Part shown: positions 16,090 to 25,638 of the stretch, piece after piece
Position numbering within the stretch: position 1 is the stretch's first letter
Layout: every line of letters starts with the position of its first letter
Source of the DNA: Glaciimonas sp. PCH181
GTDB taxonomy: Bacteria; Pseudomonadota; Gammaproteobacteria; Burkholderiales; Burkholderiaceae_D
Reading direction: 5' to 3'
DNA: 64,000 nucleotides
Assembly: GCF_003056055.1 (NCBI RefSeq)
Contig: NZ_PYFP01000001.1
Location: 1,426,001-1,490,000 of the forward strand
Translations under genes and position numbers: made by a program
The notes under the pieces: model-generated
Told to the model about the DNA's origin: nothing
What the model saw: the letters and a program-made list of their open reading frames with translations, nothing else
Databases searched by the model: none

Positions 16090-16524
16090 ATGACTCAACG
16101 AAACATAGTAGTAATTGGCTGTTCGGCTGGTAGCTTCGAAGGATTGAGAATACTAGTAGCCGGCCTACCATCAACACTGCCGGCTGCCTTACTTGTCGTT
16201 ACGCATATGCCTGCCGATAGGCGTAGTTTTTTGGCAGATATACTCAATGGCGCTAGCGCACTCCCTGCAATACGTCCCCTTGAAGGTGACCCGGTAATTC
16301 ATGGGCGTATCTACCTCCCAACAGTTGACCGGCATCTTTTAGTAAAGAACAGCCGAATAAAGTTAACGTCGGGTCCCAAAGAAAAGTTTTCACGTCCGTC
16401 TATCGATACGCTATTTCGTTCAGCCGCCCTATGTTACGGATCTAGGGTAATTGGCATCTTACTTTCAGGTGCCCTTGATGATGGGACCGCTAGGCTAGAA
16501 ATAATCAAAGACCACGGCTATTGA
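16090..16524 (+). CDS. CheB-type methylesterase domain, C-terminally truncated
   Basis: The ATG at 16090 follows AGGAAAAGCTG. The frame encodes 144 residues of a stand-alone CheB methylesterase domain: IVVIGCSAGSFEGLRIL carries the nucleophile Ser-x-Gly motif (GCSAGS), VVTHMPADRRSFL the catalytic His, and ILLSGALDDGTARLEIIKDHG the region of the catalytic Asp. Free-standing CheB domains normally run about 180-200 residues; here the frame stops right after the catalytic Asp helix, and unrelated YqaJ-like sequence begins within a few bases. The core triad is present, but the missing last strand and helix make activity doubtful. No chemotaxis genes are nearby. Confidence 0.7.
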   Translation: MTQRNIVVIGCSAGSFEGLRILVAGLPSTLPAALLVVTHMPADRRSFLADILNGASALPAIRPLEGDPVIHGRIYLPTVDRHLLVKNSRIKLTSGPKEKFSRPSIDTLFRSAALCYGSRVIGILLSGALDDGTARLEIIKDHGY

Positions 16525-16526
16525 GT

Positions 16527-16645
16527 ATGTTGCTAGAACCAATCGTCAAGGCGAATTACATAAAAAGAACCGGTCATCAGGTCCTTAAGGTAAAACCCGG
16601 TGCCGCAACACCTGGAGAATCCCGGGATGTTCGCAAACATCTACC
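16527..16645 (+). pseudogene. Decayed second YqaJ exonuclease fragment
   Basis: Directly after the truncated CheB frame, LLEPIVKANYIKRTGHQVLK aligns with LLEPIVAAHYTRRTGHRVRK of the intact YqaJ protein at 8033. After a frame change, QHLENPGMFANIY aligns with QHPEFPWMLANID. Only this central 40-residue part remains. It shows that a related recombination gene once stood at the right edge of the island. Confidence 0.65.
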
Positions 16646-16683
16646 TGGTCTTGGCGAGCGCTGCTTTAAAAAAAACCGAGTTT

Positions 16684-17439
16684 CTATCTAGAGAGATTTT
16701 TTGCACCTTGCATTAAAAAACTGTGATCTGAGGCGACCAAAAAAAGACTGACACCCTGCTTCTCCCAGAATGGTATTTCGGCCGCATCTGCAAGATACAT
16801 ACCCAAACGCCTACCAACGCTGTGCGCGGCATGGCATATCACTTGCATAGCCGCCACGACTTCAGGATGTGCCTGATCAGTCGTCCCCATCGATACAGCT
16901 AAGTCTGCACGTCCTATAAACAAGCAATCTATCCCTTTTACAGCCGCGATTTCATCGATACAAAGAAGCGCATCTACATCTTCAATCTGCGCTATTACAG
17001 TTGTGTTGCTTCGGCTGTTCAACAAATGTTCTGCCGCGTTAATCCTGGTATATCCGGCCGCGCGGGTTGAGCCTGCATAACCTCGGCCACCAGATCCGTA
17101 ATGACACATATTTACCGCAGCCTGCGCTTCTTGGGCACTGGTGACATGCGGCACCATGATCCCCGAGGCTCCGCAGTCAAGAGCGTTTAAGGCTAATTCT
17201 GCGCGCGCCGCGGGAATACGTACCAGTGTTGGCATGTCGCCAGCGCGCGCGGCGAGCAAACAAATATCCAGAGCGGACCGACTAAATGGAACGTGTTCGG
17301 TATCAAGACAAAGCACCGATAACGAGGTATTCGCCAATACCTCAATATTGGTGTAATCGGTCGACTTTATAAAGGTTCCTACGAGTTTTTCTTGATTACT
17401 CAAGCGAGCGGAAAATGTCGAGATGCGAGATTTCATCAT
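16684..17439 (-). CDS. HpcH/HpaI-type aldolase
   Basis: A 251-residue class II pyruvate-dependent aldolase of the HpcH/HpaI (2-dehydro-3-deoxyglucarate aldolase, 4-hydroxy-2-oxoheptanedioate aldolase) family. Visible are the VGTFIKSTD opening, LCLDTEHVPFSR (conserved D-x-E-H), GASGIMVPHVTSAQEAQAAV (metal-site region), RGYAGSTRAAGYT, the VIAQIEDVDAL metal Glu, and CLFIGRADLAVSMG (metal Asp). It cleaves 2-keto-3-deoxy sugar acids or similar compounds to pyruvate plus an aldehyde. It is last in a leftward operon after the HisD-like dehydrogenase and SDR. A second, distant paralogue lies at 22470. The true substrate is unknown. Confidence 0.88.
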   Translation of the reverse strand: MMKSRISTFSARLSNQEKLVGTFIKSTDYTNIEVLANTSLSVLCLDTEHVPFSRSALDICLLAARAGDMPTLVRIPAARAELALNALDCGASGIMVPHVTSAQEAQAAVNMCHYGSGGRGYAGSTRAAGYTRINAAEHLLNSRSNTTVIAQIEDVDALLCIDEIAAVKGIDCLFIGRADLAVSMGTTDQAHPEVVAAMQVICHAAHSVGRRLGMYLADAAEIPFWEKQGVSLFLVASDHSFLMQGAKNLSR

Positions 17440-17501
17440 ATTTTTTTATAAATAGTTTAGCTGGTAAAGCAAGAAATACTACAAACCTAGAAGCCTCTAC
17501 A

Positions 17502-18263
17502 TTAAAGTGGACGCCCCCCGTCAACGCTAATGACCGCACCTGTCGTGAAAGTAAGATAGACGGCGGTGGCCAGTACCGTTCCGGCTATTTCATCGACCGT
17601 AGCGAGGCGCCCCAAGGGGGTCCTGAGTACTTGCTCCTCCCGCCATTTTTGACTTAGTCCCTGCACAAATTCGGTATCAACCAAACCCGGTGCGACGCTC
17701 AATACTCTGATCTGAGGTGCTAGTGCGCGTGCGAGCGATTTGGTTAAATTATCTAACGCAGCCTTACTGGCACAGTAAGCGATATTGCTTCCAATCCCCG
17801 TCTGCGCTGCCACAGAAGAAATATTAACAATTAGCCCTTCTCCCGTTGCTGCCAGCATCTGCTGAAATACACGCACACATGCGATAGCACCGCGTACATT
17901 GGTGGTGAAAATTTCGTCGATCAGCGCGTCGTTCATACCGTTCAGATCGCCGTGAGCGACAAATGTGGTGGTGCCCGCACAATTAACCAAAATATCGCAT
18001 CTCCCGTACTGTGCAAGCACCCTGTCTCTGGCCAATTCAAGGCGTGAACTGTCGGTCACGGGTATCGCCAACGCGATATGGCCACTACCAGAAAGCGTCG
18101 CCACCAAGGCATTAGCCTTGGCGATCGAACGGTTGAAACCGACCACGACATTGGCACCGTGCAATGCAAATATCTTCGCGATTGCACTACCCAACCCGCC
18201 TGTGGCGCCGGTAATCACCACGACCTTGCCGCGTAGAGTCTGTAATACTTGGTCCGAACGCAT
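17502..18263 (-). CDS. SDR-family NAD(P)-dependent oxidoreductase
   Basis: A 253-residue classical short-chain dehydrogenase. The cofactor motif is TGATGGLGSAIAKIFALHGA (TGxxxGxG) near residue 18; LVNCAGTT is the NNAG equivalent, the catalytic Ser is in NISSVAAQTG, YCASKAALDNLTKSLARALA holds the YxxxK pair, and the end is TGAVISVDGG. It probably oxidises a hydroxyl group of the same compound as the HisD-like enzyme. Its start overlaps that gene's stop by one base (TAATG), indicating translational coupling. Confidence 0.9.
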   Translation of the reverse strand: MRSDQVLQTLRGKVVVITGATGGLGSAIAKIFALHGANVVVGFNRSIAKANALVATLSGSGHIALAIPVTDSSRLELARDRVLAQYGRCDILVNCAGTTTFVAHGDLNGMNDALIDEIFTTNVRGAIACVRVFQQMLAATGEGLIVNISSVAAQTGIGSNIAYCASKAALDNLTKSLARALAPQIRVLSVAPGLVDTEFVQGLSQKWREEQVLRTPLGRLATVDEIAGTVLATAVYLTFTTGAVISVDGGRPL

Positions 18264-19549
18264 TACGATGTTTTCCTAAAACGTCGCACGCGTATATCGG
18301 CCTGCTCTTTATGTCCTGAAAAATGCTCCAGCGCACACAAGCGCGAACAGTATTCGCCGATCAGCACACTTGCCTCATCGGTTAACACACGCTGATAGCT
18401 GTGCGTCTTAATAAATTTTCCAACCCAAAGACCACCGGTAAAACGCCCAGATTTTTTCGTAGGCAACGTGTGATTAGTACCAATGACCTTATCCCCGTAG
18501 GAGACGTTAGTGCGATGCCCTAGAAAAAGTGCGCCATAGTTGGTCATCTTTTCAAAAAACCATTCAGGATCTTCGGTCATCACTTGCACATGTTCAGAGC
18601 AAATACGCTCTGATTCTGCAAGCATTTCTTCCTGTGTATCGCAAAGAATTATCTCGCCATAATCTTGCCACGCATGCCTTGCAATATCCCTTGTATCAAG
18701 TCGTTCTAGCACGGCTTCGATTGCCGCCGGTAGCTCCGCAGCAATCTTTTTACTCCGGGTGACACATACCGTTGGCGAGTTCGGCCCATGCTCGGCCTGC
18801 CCTAGCAAGTCGACGGCCACTAGTTCGGCGTCCACTGTGTCATCGCACAGGACCATCGTTTCGGTAGGCCCGGCTAGCAGATCAATCCCCACTCTGCCAA
18901 ACAACTGTCGCTTGGCTTCGGCCACGTAAGCATTTCCCGGACCGACTAACATATCAACGGCTTCGCAATTTTCGGTACCTAGCGCCATCATAGCGATCGC
19001 CTGCACGCCCCCAATGACATAGATTTCATCCGCCCCAGCCATGGCCATTGCAGCAACAATCGCGGCAGCAGGCTTCCCCTCGTATGGCGGCGCGCACGCA
19101 ATCACCCGCTTAACGCCAGCAACCTTGGCAGTCAACACGCCCATATGTGCCGACGCCAATAATGGATATTTCCCGCCGGGAACATAACACCCTACCGAAT
19201 TGACTGGGATATTCTTGTGACCAAGAATCACTCCCGGCAACGTTTCGACCTCAACGTCACGCATGCTAAGCATTTGAATCTGTGCAAAACGACGAATCTG
19301 GGTCTGAGCGAACGTGATATCCGCCACCGCCTGAGGGGATAGCGAATCGATGCATGCCTGTATTTCGACATCGGACAAACGAAATTTTGCGGGATTCCAG
19401 CTATCAAATTTTTGGGAATATTCACGTACCGCCACTTCTCCTTGTGATTCAATATCCGTAAGAATTGCTTCTACGATGGATCGCACTTTTGTGTCGATAT
19501 CCAACTTCTCTTGTACCGGCTTACCCTGTTTTAAATATTGAATTGCCAT
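18263..19549 (-). CDS. Histidinol dehydrogenase-like protein (HpsN-type)
   Basis: A 428-residue HisD-family NAD-dependent alcohol dehydrogenase that oxidises a primary alcohol to the acid in two steps. Conserved segments: [65 protein letters not shown], the zinc-ligand region [12 protein letters not shown], and [19 protein letters not shown]. No other histidine biosynthesis gene is near; it is instead grouped with an SDR and aldolases. That fits the catabolic HisD paralogues such as sulfopropanediol 3-dehydrogenase (HpsN) or other polyol dehydrogenases. The sulfonate-specific partner genes are not visible, so the substrate is left open. Confidence 0.85.
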   Translation of the reverse strand: MAIQYLKQGKPVQEKLDIDTKVRSIVEAILTDIESQGEVAVREYSQKFDSWNPAKFRLSDVEIQACIDSLSPQAVADITFAQTQIRRFAQIQMLSMRDVEVETLPGVILGHKNIPVNSVGCYVPGGKYPLLASAHMGVLTAKVAGVKRVIACAPPYEGKPAAAIVAAMAMAGADEIYVIGGVQAIAMMALGTENCEAVDMLVGPGNAYVAEAKRQLFGRVGIDLLAGPTETMVLCDDTVDAELVAVDLLGQAEHGPNSPTVCVTRSKKIAAELPAAIEAVLERLDTRDIARHAWQDYGEIILCDTQEEMLAESERICSEHVQVMTEDPEWFFEKMTNYGALFLGHRTNVSYGDKVIGTNHTLPTKKSGRFTGGLWVGKFIKTHSYQRVLTDEASVLIGEYCSRLCALEHFSGHKEQADIRVRRFRKTS

Positions 19550-19608
19550 GCTCTACTCCTGGACGAAAAAATTTACTTCGGAAAATGAATTGAGATAAGG
19601 TATGCCGA

Positions 19609-20613
19609 TCAGAACGTCTGCCGTAAACCGATATCAAAAACCTTGTCGGTTGCACCCTGGACGCCACCGGCGTTGATCGCTGAATTTCGGTCGTTTTTTA
19701 CGAATGCGACAGAGGAATATAAGGCTGTTCGTTTCGACAAATCAAAGAGGTAGCCAAATGCGACTTGACGTGCATTCGCGTCGGAAATTTGCTTGTTTTG
19801 TTTATAGATGAACGACGCCATTAGTTTGCTACGTTGGAGCGGTAAGCTCACCCCGATCATGCTATCTCGAACCTCAGCGCCGCCACCGCTCGTCACCCGA
19901 TCAGCACCCGCGTGCAGCTTGAATGGGCCGAAATTGTAGGCGCCCCCGATGAACCAGACCTTCACACTATCAATGCCAAGCGCATCATTCGTCGAGTGAT
20001 AAGATACCGTTCCAGTCAGCGGAGCGCCCACGTAACCGACCGAGAATCCCATCTGGCGGGAGGCGGCGGAATTACCCGCAACCTCGCCCAACCCATACAG
20101 CACGCTAGCGGTCAGATTGCCGTAGCTTGGCGCGGTATAAGTGATCGCATTGTCGACCCGAAAGTTACCGCTACTAAACCACTGGCGAATGCTGGTCATA
20201 TCGCCCTTCATACCACCGACAAACGGATCCACCGTAAGTTGCGCCAGATATATCGGTGCGTACTGACGTCCTAGTCGGACGGCACCGAAGTCGCCTTGTA
20301 ATCCTATATAAGATTGACGTCCGAACAAACGACCACCTTGCGCGGCGCTGCCATCGTCAGGATTGAAGCCGTTTTCAAGGAAGAAGGTCGCACTAAGCCC
20401 GCCACCGAGATCCTCGCTACCTTTGAAGCCAAGACGGCTGCCATTGAATACACCAGGCTCCATTTTGGTGACTGCGCCAGCGCCATTACTTTCCCGGCTT
20501 ATGCTGGCATCGATAATCCCGTAGATCGTGATATTGCTTTGCGCAGCGGCAATGCCTGCAATAAGGCTAATCGGCGCAGCAATAGCGAGCGATTGAAATA
20601 ATTTTTTATTCAT
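19609..20613 (-). CDS. Gram-negative general porin
   Basis: A 334-residue outer-membrane porin of the Burkholderiales OmpC-like family (Porin_4). It has a signal peptide (NKKLFQSLAIAAPISLIAGI, cleavage near AAAQ), the first strand SNITIYGIIDASISRES, the RLGFKGSEDLGGGLSATFFL hallmark, RLFGRQSYIGLQGDFGAVRL, and the terminal strand VFDIGLRQTF ending in Phe. As first gene of the porin, HisD, SDR, aldolase set it probably admits the substrate through the outer membrane. It is divergent from the LysR gene, and a putative operator lies between them. Confidence 0.92.
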   Translation of the reverse strand: MNKKLFQSLAIAAPISLIAGIAAAQSNITIYGIIDASISRESNGAGAVTKMEPGVFNGSRLGFKGSEDLGGGLSATFFLENGFNPDDGSAAQGGRLFGRQSYIGLQGDFGAVRLGRQYAPIYLAQLTVDPFVGGMKGDMTSIRQWFSSGNFRVDNAITYTAPSYGNLTASVLYGLGEVAGNSAASRQMGFSVGYVGAPLTGTVSYHSTNDALGIDSVKVWFIGGAYNFGPFKLHAGADRVTSGGGAEVRDSMIGVSLPLQRSKLMASFIYKQNKQISDANARQVAFGYLFDLSKRTALYSSVAFVKNDRNSAINAGGVQGATDKVFDIGLRQTF

Positions 20614-20782
20614 TATGGGTTTCCTATCAGGTTAGGCGGAAATACTGCAAGTCCTTGAGTTCCCGATAACGTGACCGCTGGCGATCACATCGAGAGCATT
20701 GCAAACGCATGCAGGCACCTTCTATGGGCGGCCCACACTAAGTCTCCTCCACGTTTGCAGCCGCTACTTTGCCCTCGACACA

Positions 20783-20801
20783 ATCATTTGTCTAATATAT
20801 A
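20783..20801. promoter_or_regulatory. Putative LysR operator, copy 1
   Basis: ATCATTTGTCTAATATATA lies between the porin start (170 bases away) and the LysR start (37 bases away). 18 of 19 bases recur at 29084-29102 upstream of the sugar-binding protein gene. Similar TTTCAT sequence follows both copies. An AT-rich site in the divergent promoter region fits a LysR autoregulatory and activation site. Confidence 0.55.
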
Positions 20802-20837
20802 TTATGTCTACATTTCATACTTTTAACGAATACAAAA

Positions 20838-21767
20838 ATGCTAGAACTGCGCCAACTTCGTTACTTCGTAACACTTGCGGAAGAGCTTAATTTCGGCCGT
20901 GCGGCGACCCGGCTGCACATCACGCAACCCCCGCTAAGCCTACAAATCATGCATCTGGAAGATCAGCTGGGCGCCAAGCTGTTCATCCGCGGAAAACGCC
21001 CTCTACAACTGACATATGCGGGCAAGGAATTACTGATCAAATCGCGCCGGTTACTAGCGGATGCGGAAGGCCTCTCCGGTTATATGCACTTGCTCACGCA
21101 AGGCGATCGCGGTCGGCTTGTGGTGGGATTTATTATCGGCTCGCTACCTATCCTATTGCCCGCTTTTATCAACTCGTTCCGCACACGTTATCCGTTGGTG
21201 GAACTCGAATTGCGAGAATTGGTATCAGGTCGTCAGGTGGGGGATTTACTGCAGCGTGAGATAGACGTGGGCATCATGCGCCCACTTCCAGAGGGTACGG
21301 AGCTGATGACCAAGATGCTGATCACAGAGCCACTGGTACTTGCAGTGCCTCTGTCAAATCCGCTACATAAAAAGAAAGAACTGAGTATTGATGAGATATC
21401 CAGCGAGCGCCTCATAACATTTAGCCTTAAGGATTCCCAGTATTTCTCACAATTAATCTCAGGGCTTTTCGCTCGCGCCGGATGCATCCCAAACATCGTT
21501 CAGGAGGCAACGCAATTAGGTACCGTGCTGGCATTAGTCGCGAGCGGCATGGGCTTGGCAATCGTGCCGGAGTCAGCCCGACACTCGCCTTATCAAGGGA
21601 TCGTTTACCGCCGCATCAAACTGCCGCGGCGGGTAGACGCAGAACTGGTTTTAGGCTGGCGCGCCGATAATGGAAACCCGGCGCTCGCCCATTTCATAGA
21701 AATCGCTGCCGAAGAGGCGAGGACATATTCAGAGAAATTTATTTCGTTGCAGACCAAAAAATCGTGA
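20838..21767 (+). CDS. LysR-family transcriptional regulator
   Basis: A 309-residue LTTR. The N-terminal wHTH is LELRQLRYFVTLAEELNFGR followed by AATRLHITQPPLSLQIMHLE; the C-terminal effector domain starts at about residue 90 (RGRLVVGFIIGSLPILLPAF) and has the usual ASGMGLAIVPES segment. The CatR/BenM-like N-terminus suggests a catabolic activator. It is the only rightward gene in a locus of leftward catabolic genes, divergent from the porin operon. The shared 19-bp motif suggests that it also controls the ABC-transporter operon. Confidence 0.93.
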   Translation: MLELRQLRYFVTLAEELNFGRAATRLHITQPPLSLQIMHLEDQLGAKLFIRGKRPLQLTYAGKELLIKSRRLLADAEGLSGYMHLLTQGDRGRLVVGFIIGSLPILLPAFINSFRTRYPLVELELRELVSGRQVGDLLQREIDVGIMRPLPEGTELMTKMLITEPLVLAVPLSNPLHKKKELSIDEISSERLITFSLKDSQYFSQLISGLFARAGCIPNIVQEATQLGTVLALVASGMGLAIVPESARHSPYQGIVYRRIKLPRRVDAELVLGWRADNGNPALAHFIEIAAEEARTYSEKFISLQTKKS

Positions 21768-21771
21768 CACG

Positions 21772-22473
21772 CTAACCTGGAAGCTCATTCAAAAAATACT
21801 GAATATGTCGCGCGCACCATGGCGCGTCCAGCACGGGGAGTAAATGTCCCACACCAGCCCGCGAATGATGACTTGATCGCGATGCATCGGCGTACGCCAT
21901 AATTTCTTCACTAAAAATCGGCGGGCACACCACATCATTTTCTCCGGACAATGCCAGCACCGGCATTGTCAGCGTAGAAAGCGGCAACAAACCTGAGCGC
22001 TCGGCCGCATAACCTAACTGCTTACGAAAACGATCAATACCAACGCGTTTTGCTTGTCGGATCAGGCTGTCACAGAGCGGCCCTTCGCCGGTTAATCCGT
22101 ATAAAGGCGCAAGTTGCTGGCGGAACATAATCTCTATACCATCGCGTTCGAGTTGTGCCACTTGTTCAGCCCTGCGCTGTGGTCCGGCACTGCCATCTGG
22201 CCGTGAATTAGAAGCAATAATGATTAGTGCCAAACAATGCTGCGGTTGACGTATCGCAAGATGCAGAGCAGCGATACCGCCGAGAGAGTGTCCAATCCAT
22301 ATTGCTGGGGAGGTAGTAAGTCTGGCTAGCCGCTCCAGCTCTGCTTCAAAGCTGCTTTCCTCGCCTAATACCTCAACTCGCAACGACTGCCCGAGAGCAT
22401 CCGATAACGCTTGCATACTGGCCGCATCCATCAGCGTTCCAGGCAAGGCAATCCATTCTGCCGCCAGCCTCAC
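21772..22473 (-). CDS. Alpha/beta-fold hydrolase
   Basis: A 233-residue hydrolase. The nucleophile elbow is GHSLGG in AIWIGHSLGGIAALHLA; the oxyanion region is LPGTLMDA, the acid is in ALSGENDVVCPP, and the catalytic His is probably in RAGVGHLLPV. The family covers esterases, lactonases and C-C hydrolases. Its start overlaps the stop of the second HpcH aldolase (ATGA), so both belong to one operon with the bicupin and ABC transporter. A lactone or ester hydrolysis step in the same pathway is a reasonable guess. Confidence 0.85.
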   Translation of the reverse strand: MRLAAEWIALPGTLMDAASMQALSDALGQSLRVEVLGEESSFEAELERLARLTTSPAIWIGHSLGGIAALHLAIRQPQHCLALIIIASNSRPDGSAGPQRRAEQVAQLERDGIEIMFRQQLAPLYGLTGEGPLCDSLIRQAKRVGIDRFRKQLGYAAERSGLLPLSTLTMPVLALSGENDVVCPPIFSEEIMAYADASRSSHHSRAGVGHLLPVLDAPWCARHIQYFLNELPG

Positions 22474-23246
22474 GAGCTGTGGCCTGCGGCGGCGCGTCGA
22501 ACGCCATCAACACGCGCAGCAGCCCCGGCCCGTAACAATTGCACGTCATTTCCTGGCGTGACCAAGTCATATCCAATTCGCACGCAATCCTCTCCCATAT
22601 CGGGCGCGCCGCAAAAAATGCCAGCATACTTACCGCGTGCATGCGCGACTTCCAGAATATGCGTAACGGCAGCTTTCATCCGTGGATCCGACCAGGCGTC
22701 AGGCCCTAATCCTAATGCGATACCAAGATCACTCGGGCCGACATAAATGCCATCCAGTTCCTCGACGTCGAGCATTCTCTCTACGTTATCCAGTGCATTG
22801 CTGGTCTCAATCATGGCCAGCGACATGATCTGATCGTCGGCCCGCGCAAGGTAATCGCTACCGCCATACAGCAGGCCACGCGCAGGACCATAACTGCGCG
22901 CTCCACGGGGCGGATATCGGCAACTCGCAGCGAAGACAGCCGCCTGATCCACATCATCAATTAAGGGGCAGATAATGCCATAAGCCCCGGCATCGAGTAA
23001 CTTATTAATCTCTGCAAGGGTCGAACCAGCGCAACGTGCAAGCGGCACAGCCTCAGTCGCGGAGATCGCTTGCAACAAATGTACTGCCTGATCGAAACCA
23101 TACGGGCCATGCTGAAGGTCGACAGTGACGGCATCAAAGTTGCAATGCCCGAGTACCTCAGCCAGATAGCCATTTCCCATCGATATCCAGGCATTTACCG
23201 CAACCCTTTTTTCTAACTGAAGTTGCTTCAATCGGTTCACACGCAT
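22470..23246 (-). CDS. HpcH/HpaI-type aldolase, second paralogue
   Basis: The start at 23246 is chosen because an AGAGAG ribosome site precedes it and the product (VNRLKQLQLEKRVAVNAWIS) aligns with family N-termini. The 258-residue enzyme has FDAVTVDLQHGPYGF (D-x-Q-H active-site motif), LLDAGAYGIICPLIDDVDQA, RYPPRGARSYGPARG, LAMIETSNALDNV (metal Glu) and DGIYVGPSDLGIALG (metal Asp). The Q in place of the E seen in the 16684 paralogue and the different loops suggest different substrates for the two aldolases. Confidence 0.88.
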   Translation of the reverse strand: MRVNRLKQLQLEKRVAVNAWISMGNGYLAEVLGHCNFDAVTVDLQHGPYGFDQAVHLLQAISATEAVPLARCAGSTLAEINKLLDAGAYGIICPLIDDVDQAAVFAASCRYPPRGARSYGPARGLLYGGSDYLARADDQIMSLAMIETSNALDNVERMLDVEELDGIYVGPSDLGIALGLGPDAWSDPRMKAAVTHILEVAHARGKYAGIFCGAPDMGEDCVRIGYDLVTPGNDVQLLRAGAAARVDGVRRAAAGHSS

Positions 23247-23288
23247 TGCATTCTCTCTAGGGACTACAATAAAAGACAACCATGGCGC

Positions 23289-24419
23289 CTAATGCGCTGC
23301 CAGTTCTAATATTGCGGTTGGTGCAATATATCCGTTCTGATCAAGCGCCCAGCCCAGTGCCGCGGCTGCATCCAGCACCGACATTGCCCACTCAATTCGG
23401 GTCCTACTTTCGCCACCGGTAACCAGCAACAACTTTCCGCTTCCTTTTACGCACACCAGAGAGCGCCATGCATCGGGCGGAATAGAAATGACCGTCCCAG
23501 GCTCAATCACAACGGAATGCGAGTCGACTCCGCTATTGAGCGTAAACCGCCAACTCCCTTCCTTCACTAATATCGCCTGAGTACTGCTGTGGCGATGCTC
23601 CAGCAAACCATTACCCACAGGTGAGCGCAACCACTCCATGGTGAATCCGTGTGGATTGACCACTGGCGGCACTAGGTCGCGATTCTCCGCTAATCCGAAG
23701 CCGATCACTGACGCCATTTCTTTAGAGCCACCCGGCAGCAAACTGTCCAGCAGGGGGAATGCATGCCATTGCAACGCATCATGCCTGACCAGACGTCGTT
23801 CCATTTCTTCTGGTGTGTAATGACGCAAACCAGCAATCTTTTCTGCTGGCATAGGTGGCATAATTAAATCTGGCGACACATCTGGCGTCTTGTGCAAATC
23901 GATCAGCGTATTTTTTTTGGAAATCACCAGACCAGTAGCACGCGCTTTTTCCAATATCGAAGGTGCCCAAATAACTCCACCGGTCAAGTCCCGACCCAAC
24001 ACGGTATATAGATAGCCTTTGTCATCGCCTTCATTCGTAAATCCGCGGAAAATCCAGGGCGGAATAGTCGCCACATCCCCCTCTTCGAACAAGGTCTCAC
24101 CCTGCTCGCCCGATGGCCCCCAACGCAAGCGCCATTGCCCACCCCAGCACATGAAGACCTCGGCGGTGAAATGCATGTGGAGATTATTTGTGATGCCATG
24201 TGGCATGCTGGCTCCCCCTAATGCAAAGCCATGCGGTTCGCACAGATTGACAAAACTATGCGGATTTTGCGACACACCCTCGCCAATCAACTGGTAGTTG
24301 TACTTGGGAGTGGACCCGGGAAGTCGGACGTCAACAAATGCTTCTGCATCGGACTTCAGATCAGTACGTTTGATGATGCGCGCATTCATCTGGGATGGCG
24401 TGATTACGATACTACGCAT
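23289..24419 (-). CDS. Bicupin protein, gentisate-dioxygenase-like
   Basis: The start at 24419 is preceded by GGAGAATAGC. The 376-residue product has two cupin domains. The first contains NNLHMHFTAEVFMCWGGQWR (H-x-H-x5-E-type metal site) followed by GDVATIPPWIFRGFTN; the second contains LEHRHSSTQAILVKEGSWRF (H-x-H with Gln) and PGTVISIPPDAWRSLV. Two-domain cupins include gentisate and other ring-cleaving dioxygenases, as well as sugar-acid isomerases. The first domain keeps a full metal site; the second has Gln where Glu is usual. Its place behind a sugar-type ABC importer argues against a simple aromatic pathway. Reaction unknown. Confidence 0.72.
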   Translation of the reverse strand: MRSIVITPSQMNARIIKRTDLKSDAEAFVDVRLPGSTPKYNYQLIGEGVSQNPHSFVNLCEPHGFALGGASMPHGITNNLHMHFTAEVFMCWGGQWRLRWGPSGEQGETLFEEGDVATIPPWIFRGFTNEGDDKGYLYTVLGRDLTGGVIWAPSILEKARATGLVISKKNTLIDLHKTPDVSPDLIMPPMPAEKIAGLRHYTPEEMERRLVRHDALQWHAFPLLDSLLPGGSKEMASVIGFGLAENRDLVPPVVNPHGFTMEWLRSPVGNGLLEHRHSSTQAILVKEGSWRFTLNSGVDSHSVVIEPGTVISIPPDAWRSLVCVKGSGKLLLVTGGESRTRIEWAMSVLDAAAALGWALDQNGYIAPTAILELAAH

Positions 24420-24514
24420 GCTATTCTCCATAACAAAGTTAGCCGACAAATACTGCGATAACTCGCTCAGGATTTACCGATAAAAATGATCGACATGTAG
24501 ATGCCGCATTGGCA

Positions 24515-25597
24515 TCAAAGGGGTGTCGTATCCCTGTTTTCCAGTGCGATCAAACGTTGCTGCGTAGCAGCGTCAAATAAATAACTACGATTGGCATGGA
24601 TGCTTAACCCAACGACTTCTCCAAATTTTGCCTTGAAGGTTTTTTCTGTGCGCACCACGATCATCTGCTTGCCACGTTGCACCGTCACTTGGGTGGCATC
24701 ACCGATCAGCTCGACTGTATAAATTTCGCCATCCATTTGCCCCGCACCGGGCGTGGTTAGAATAATATCCTCCCAGCGCACTCCTAGCACCACATCGGCG
24801 TAAGAGCCTTTTCCTGCATCAGGAATGCGGATGTTCTCACCGACAAAATCACCGTTTTCCAGACGTCCACTTAACAAATTCATCGCCGGTGAGCCAATAA
24901 AATCTGCGACGAACAGGTTAGCTGGCTCGTTATAGATATTCTCCGGCGTGTCGATCTGCTGAATCACTCCGCCATACATCACCACAACCCGGGTCGCCAA
25001 TGTCATCGCCTCTATCTGATCGTGTGTCACATAGACCATCGTGGTACCCAGTTCATATTGCAAATGTTTGATTCGCGCGCGCATGCTGATACGTAGCTTA
25101 GCGTCTAGATTCGAGAGAGGCTCATCCATTAGGAACACTTGTGGCTGACGCACAATGGCTCTTGCTAACGCCACCCGCTGTCGCTGGCCGCCAGAAAGTT
25201 GCTTGGGCTTGCGATCAAGTAAATCTTCCAGCTCAACTTTACGTGCAGCTTCAGCGATCAATGCAGCGTGCGTCTCGCGTGGCACTTTTCGAATGCGAAG
25301 TGGGTAAGAAATATTTTGTTGAACTGTCATGTGCGGATAGAGGCCATAGTTTTGAAACACCATGGAGATATCACGGTCGCGCGGCGCCAAATGCGTGACA
25401 TCACTACCACCCATAGTGATATGCCCGCTGGTAGGCTGTTCAAGACCGGCAATCATGCGCATGGTCGTGGTCTTCCCGCAACCGCTAGGACCCAGCAATA
25501 CTAGAAATTCACGATCATGAATTTCTAACGATAAATCCTTTATGACAAATTTATTGTCCCAACCCTTGCTTATATTGTTCAATGAAATTGCTGCCAT
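24515..25597 (-). CDS. ABC transporter ATP-binding protein (MalK/UgpC type)
   Basis: A 360-residue ATPase of carbohydrate importers. The Walker A motif is GPSGCGKTT (about residues 36-44), the signature is LSGGQRQRVALARAI, Walker B is VFLMDEPLSNLDAKL, and the switch His is in VYVTHDQIEAMTL. The C-terminal OB-type regulatory domain (DVVLGVRWEDIIL, VELIGDATQVTVQRG) is that of the MalK/UgpC subfamily. It energises uptake by the permease pair just upstream. Confidence 0.94.
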   Translation of the reverse strand: MAAISLNNISKGWDNKFVIKDLSLEIHDREFLVLLGPSGCGKTTTMRMIAGLEQPTSGHITMGGSDVTHLAPRDRDISMVFQNYGLYPHMTVQQNISYPLRIRKVPRETHAALIAEAARKVELEDLLDRKPKQLSGGQRQRVALARAIVRQPQVFLMDEPLSNLDAKLRISMRARIKHLQYELGTTMVYVTHDQIEAMTLATRVVVMYGGVIQQIDTPENIYNEPANLFVADFIGSPAMNLLSGRLENGDFVGENIRIPDAGKGSYADVVLGVRWEDIILTTPGAGQMDGEIYTVELIGDATQVTVQRGKQMIVVRTEKTFKAKFGEVVGLSIHANRSYLFDAATQQRLIALENRDTTPL

Positions 25598-25638
25598 GGT
25601 GACTCCTGTTTCTATATATTCTTATTTCGTGGTTGATC

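Noticed and set aside
18263..19549. Annotation as biosynthetic histidinol dehydrogenase HisD
   Set aside because: No other his gene is present and the gene sits in a porin/SDR/aldolase operon, so a catabolic HisD paralogue is more likely.
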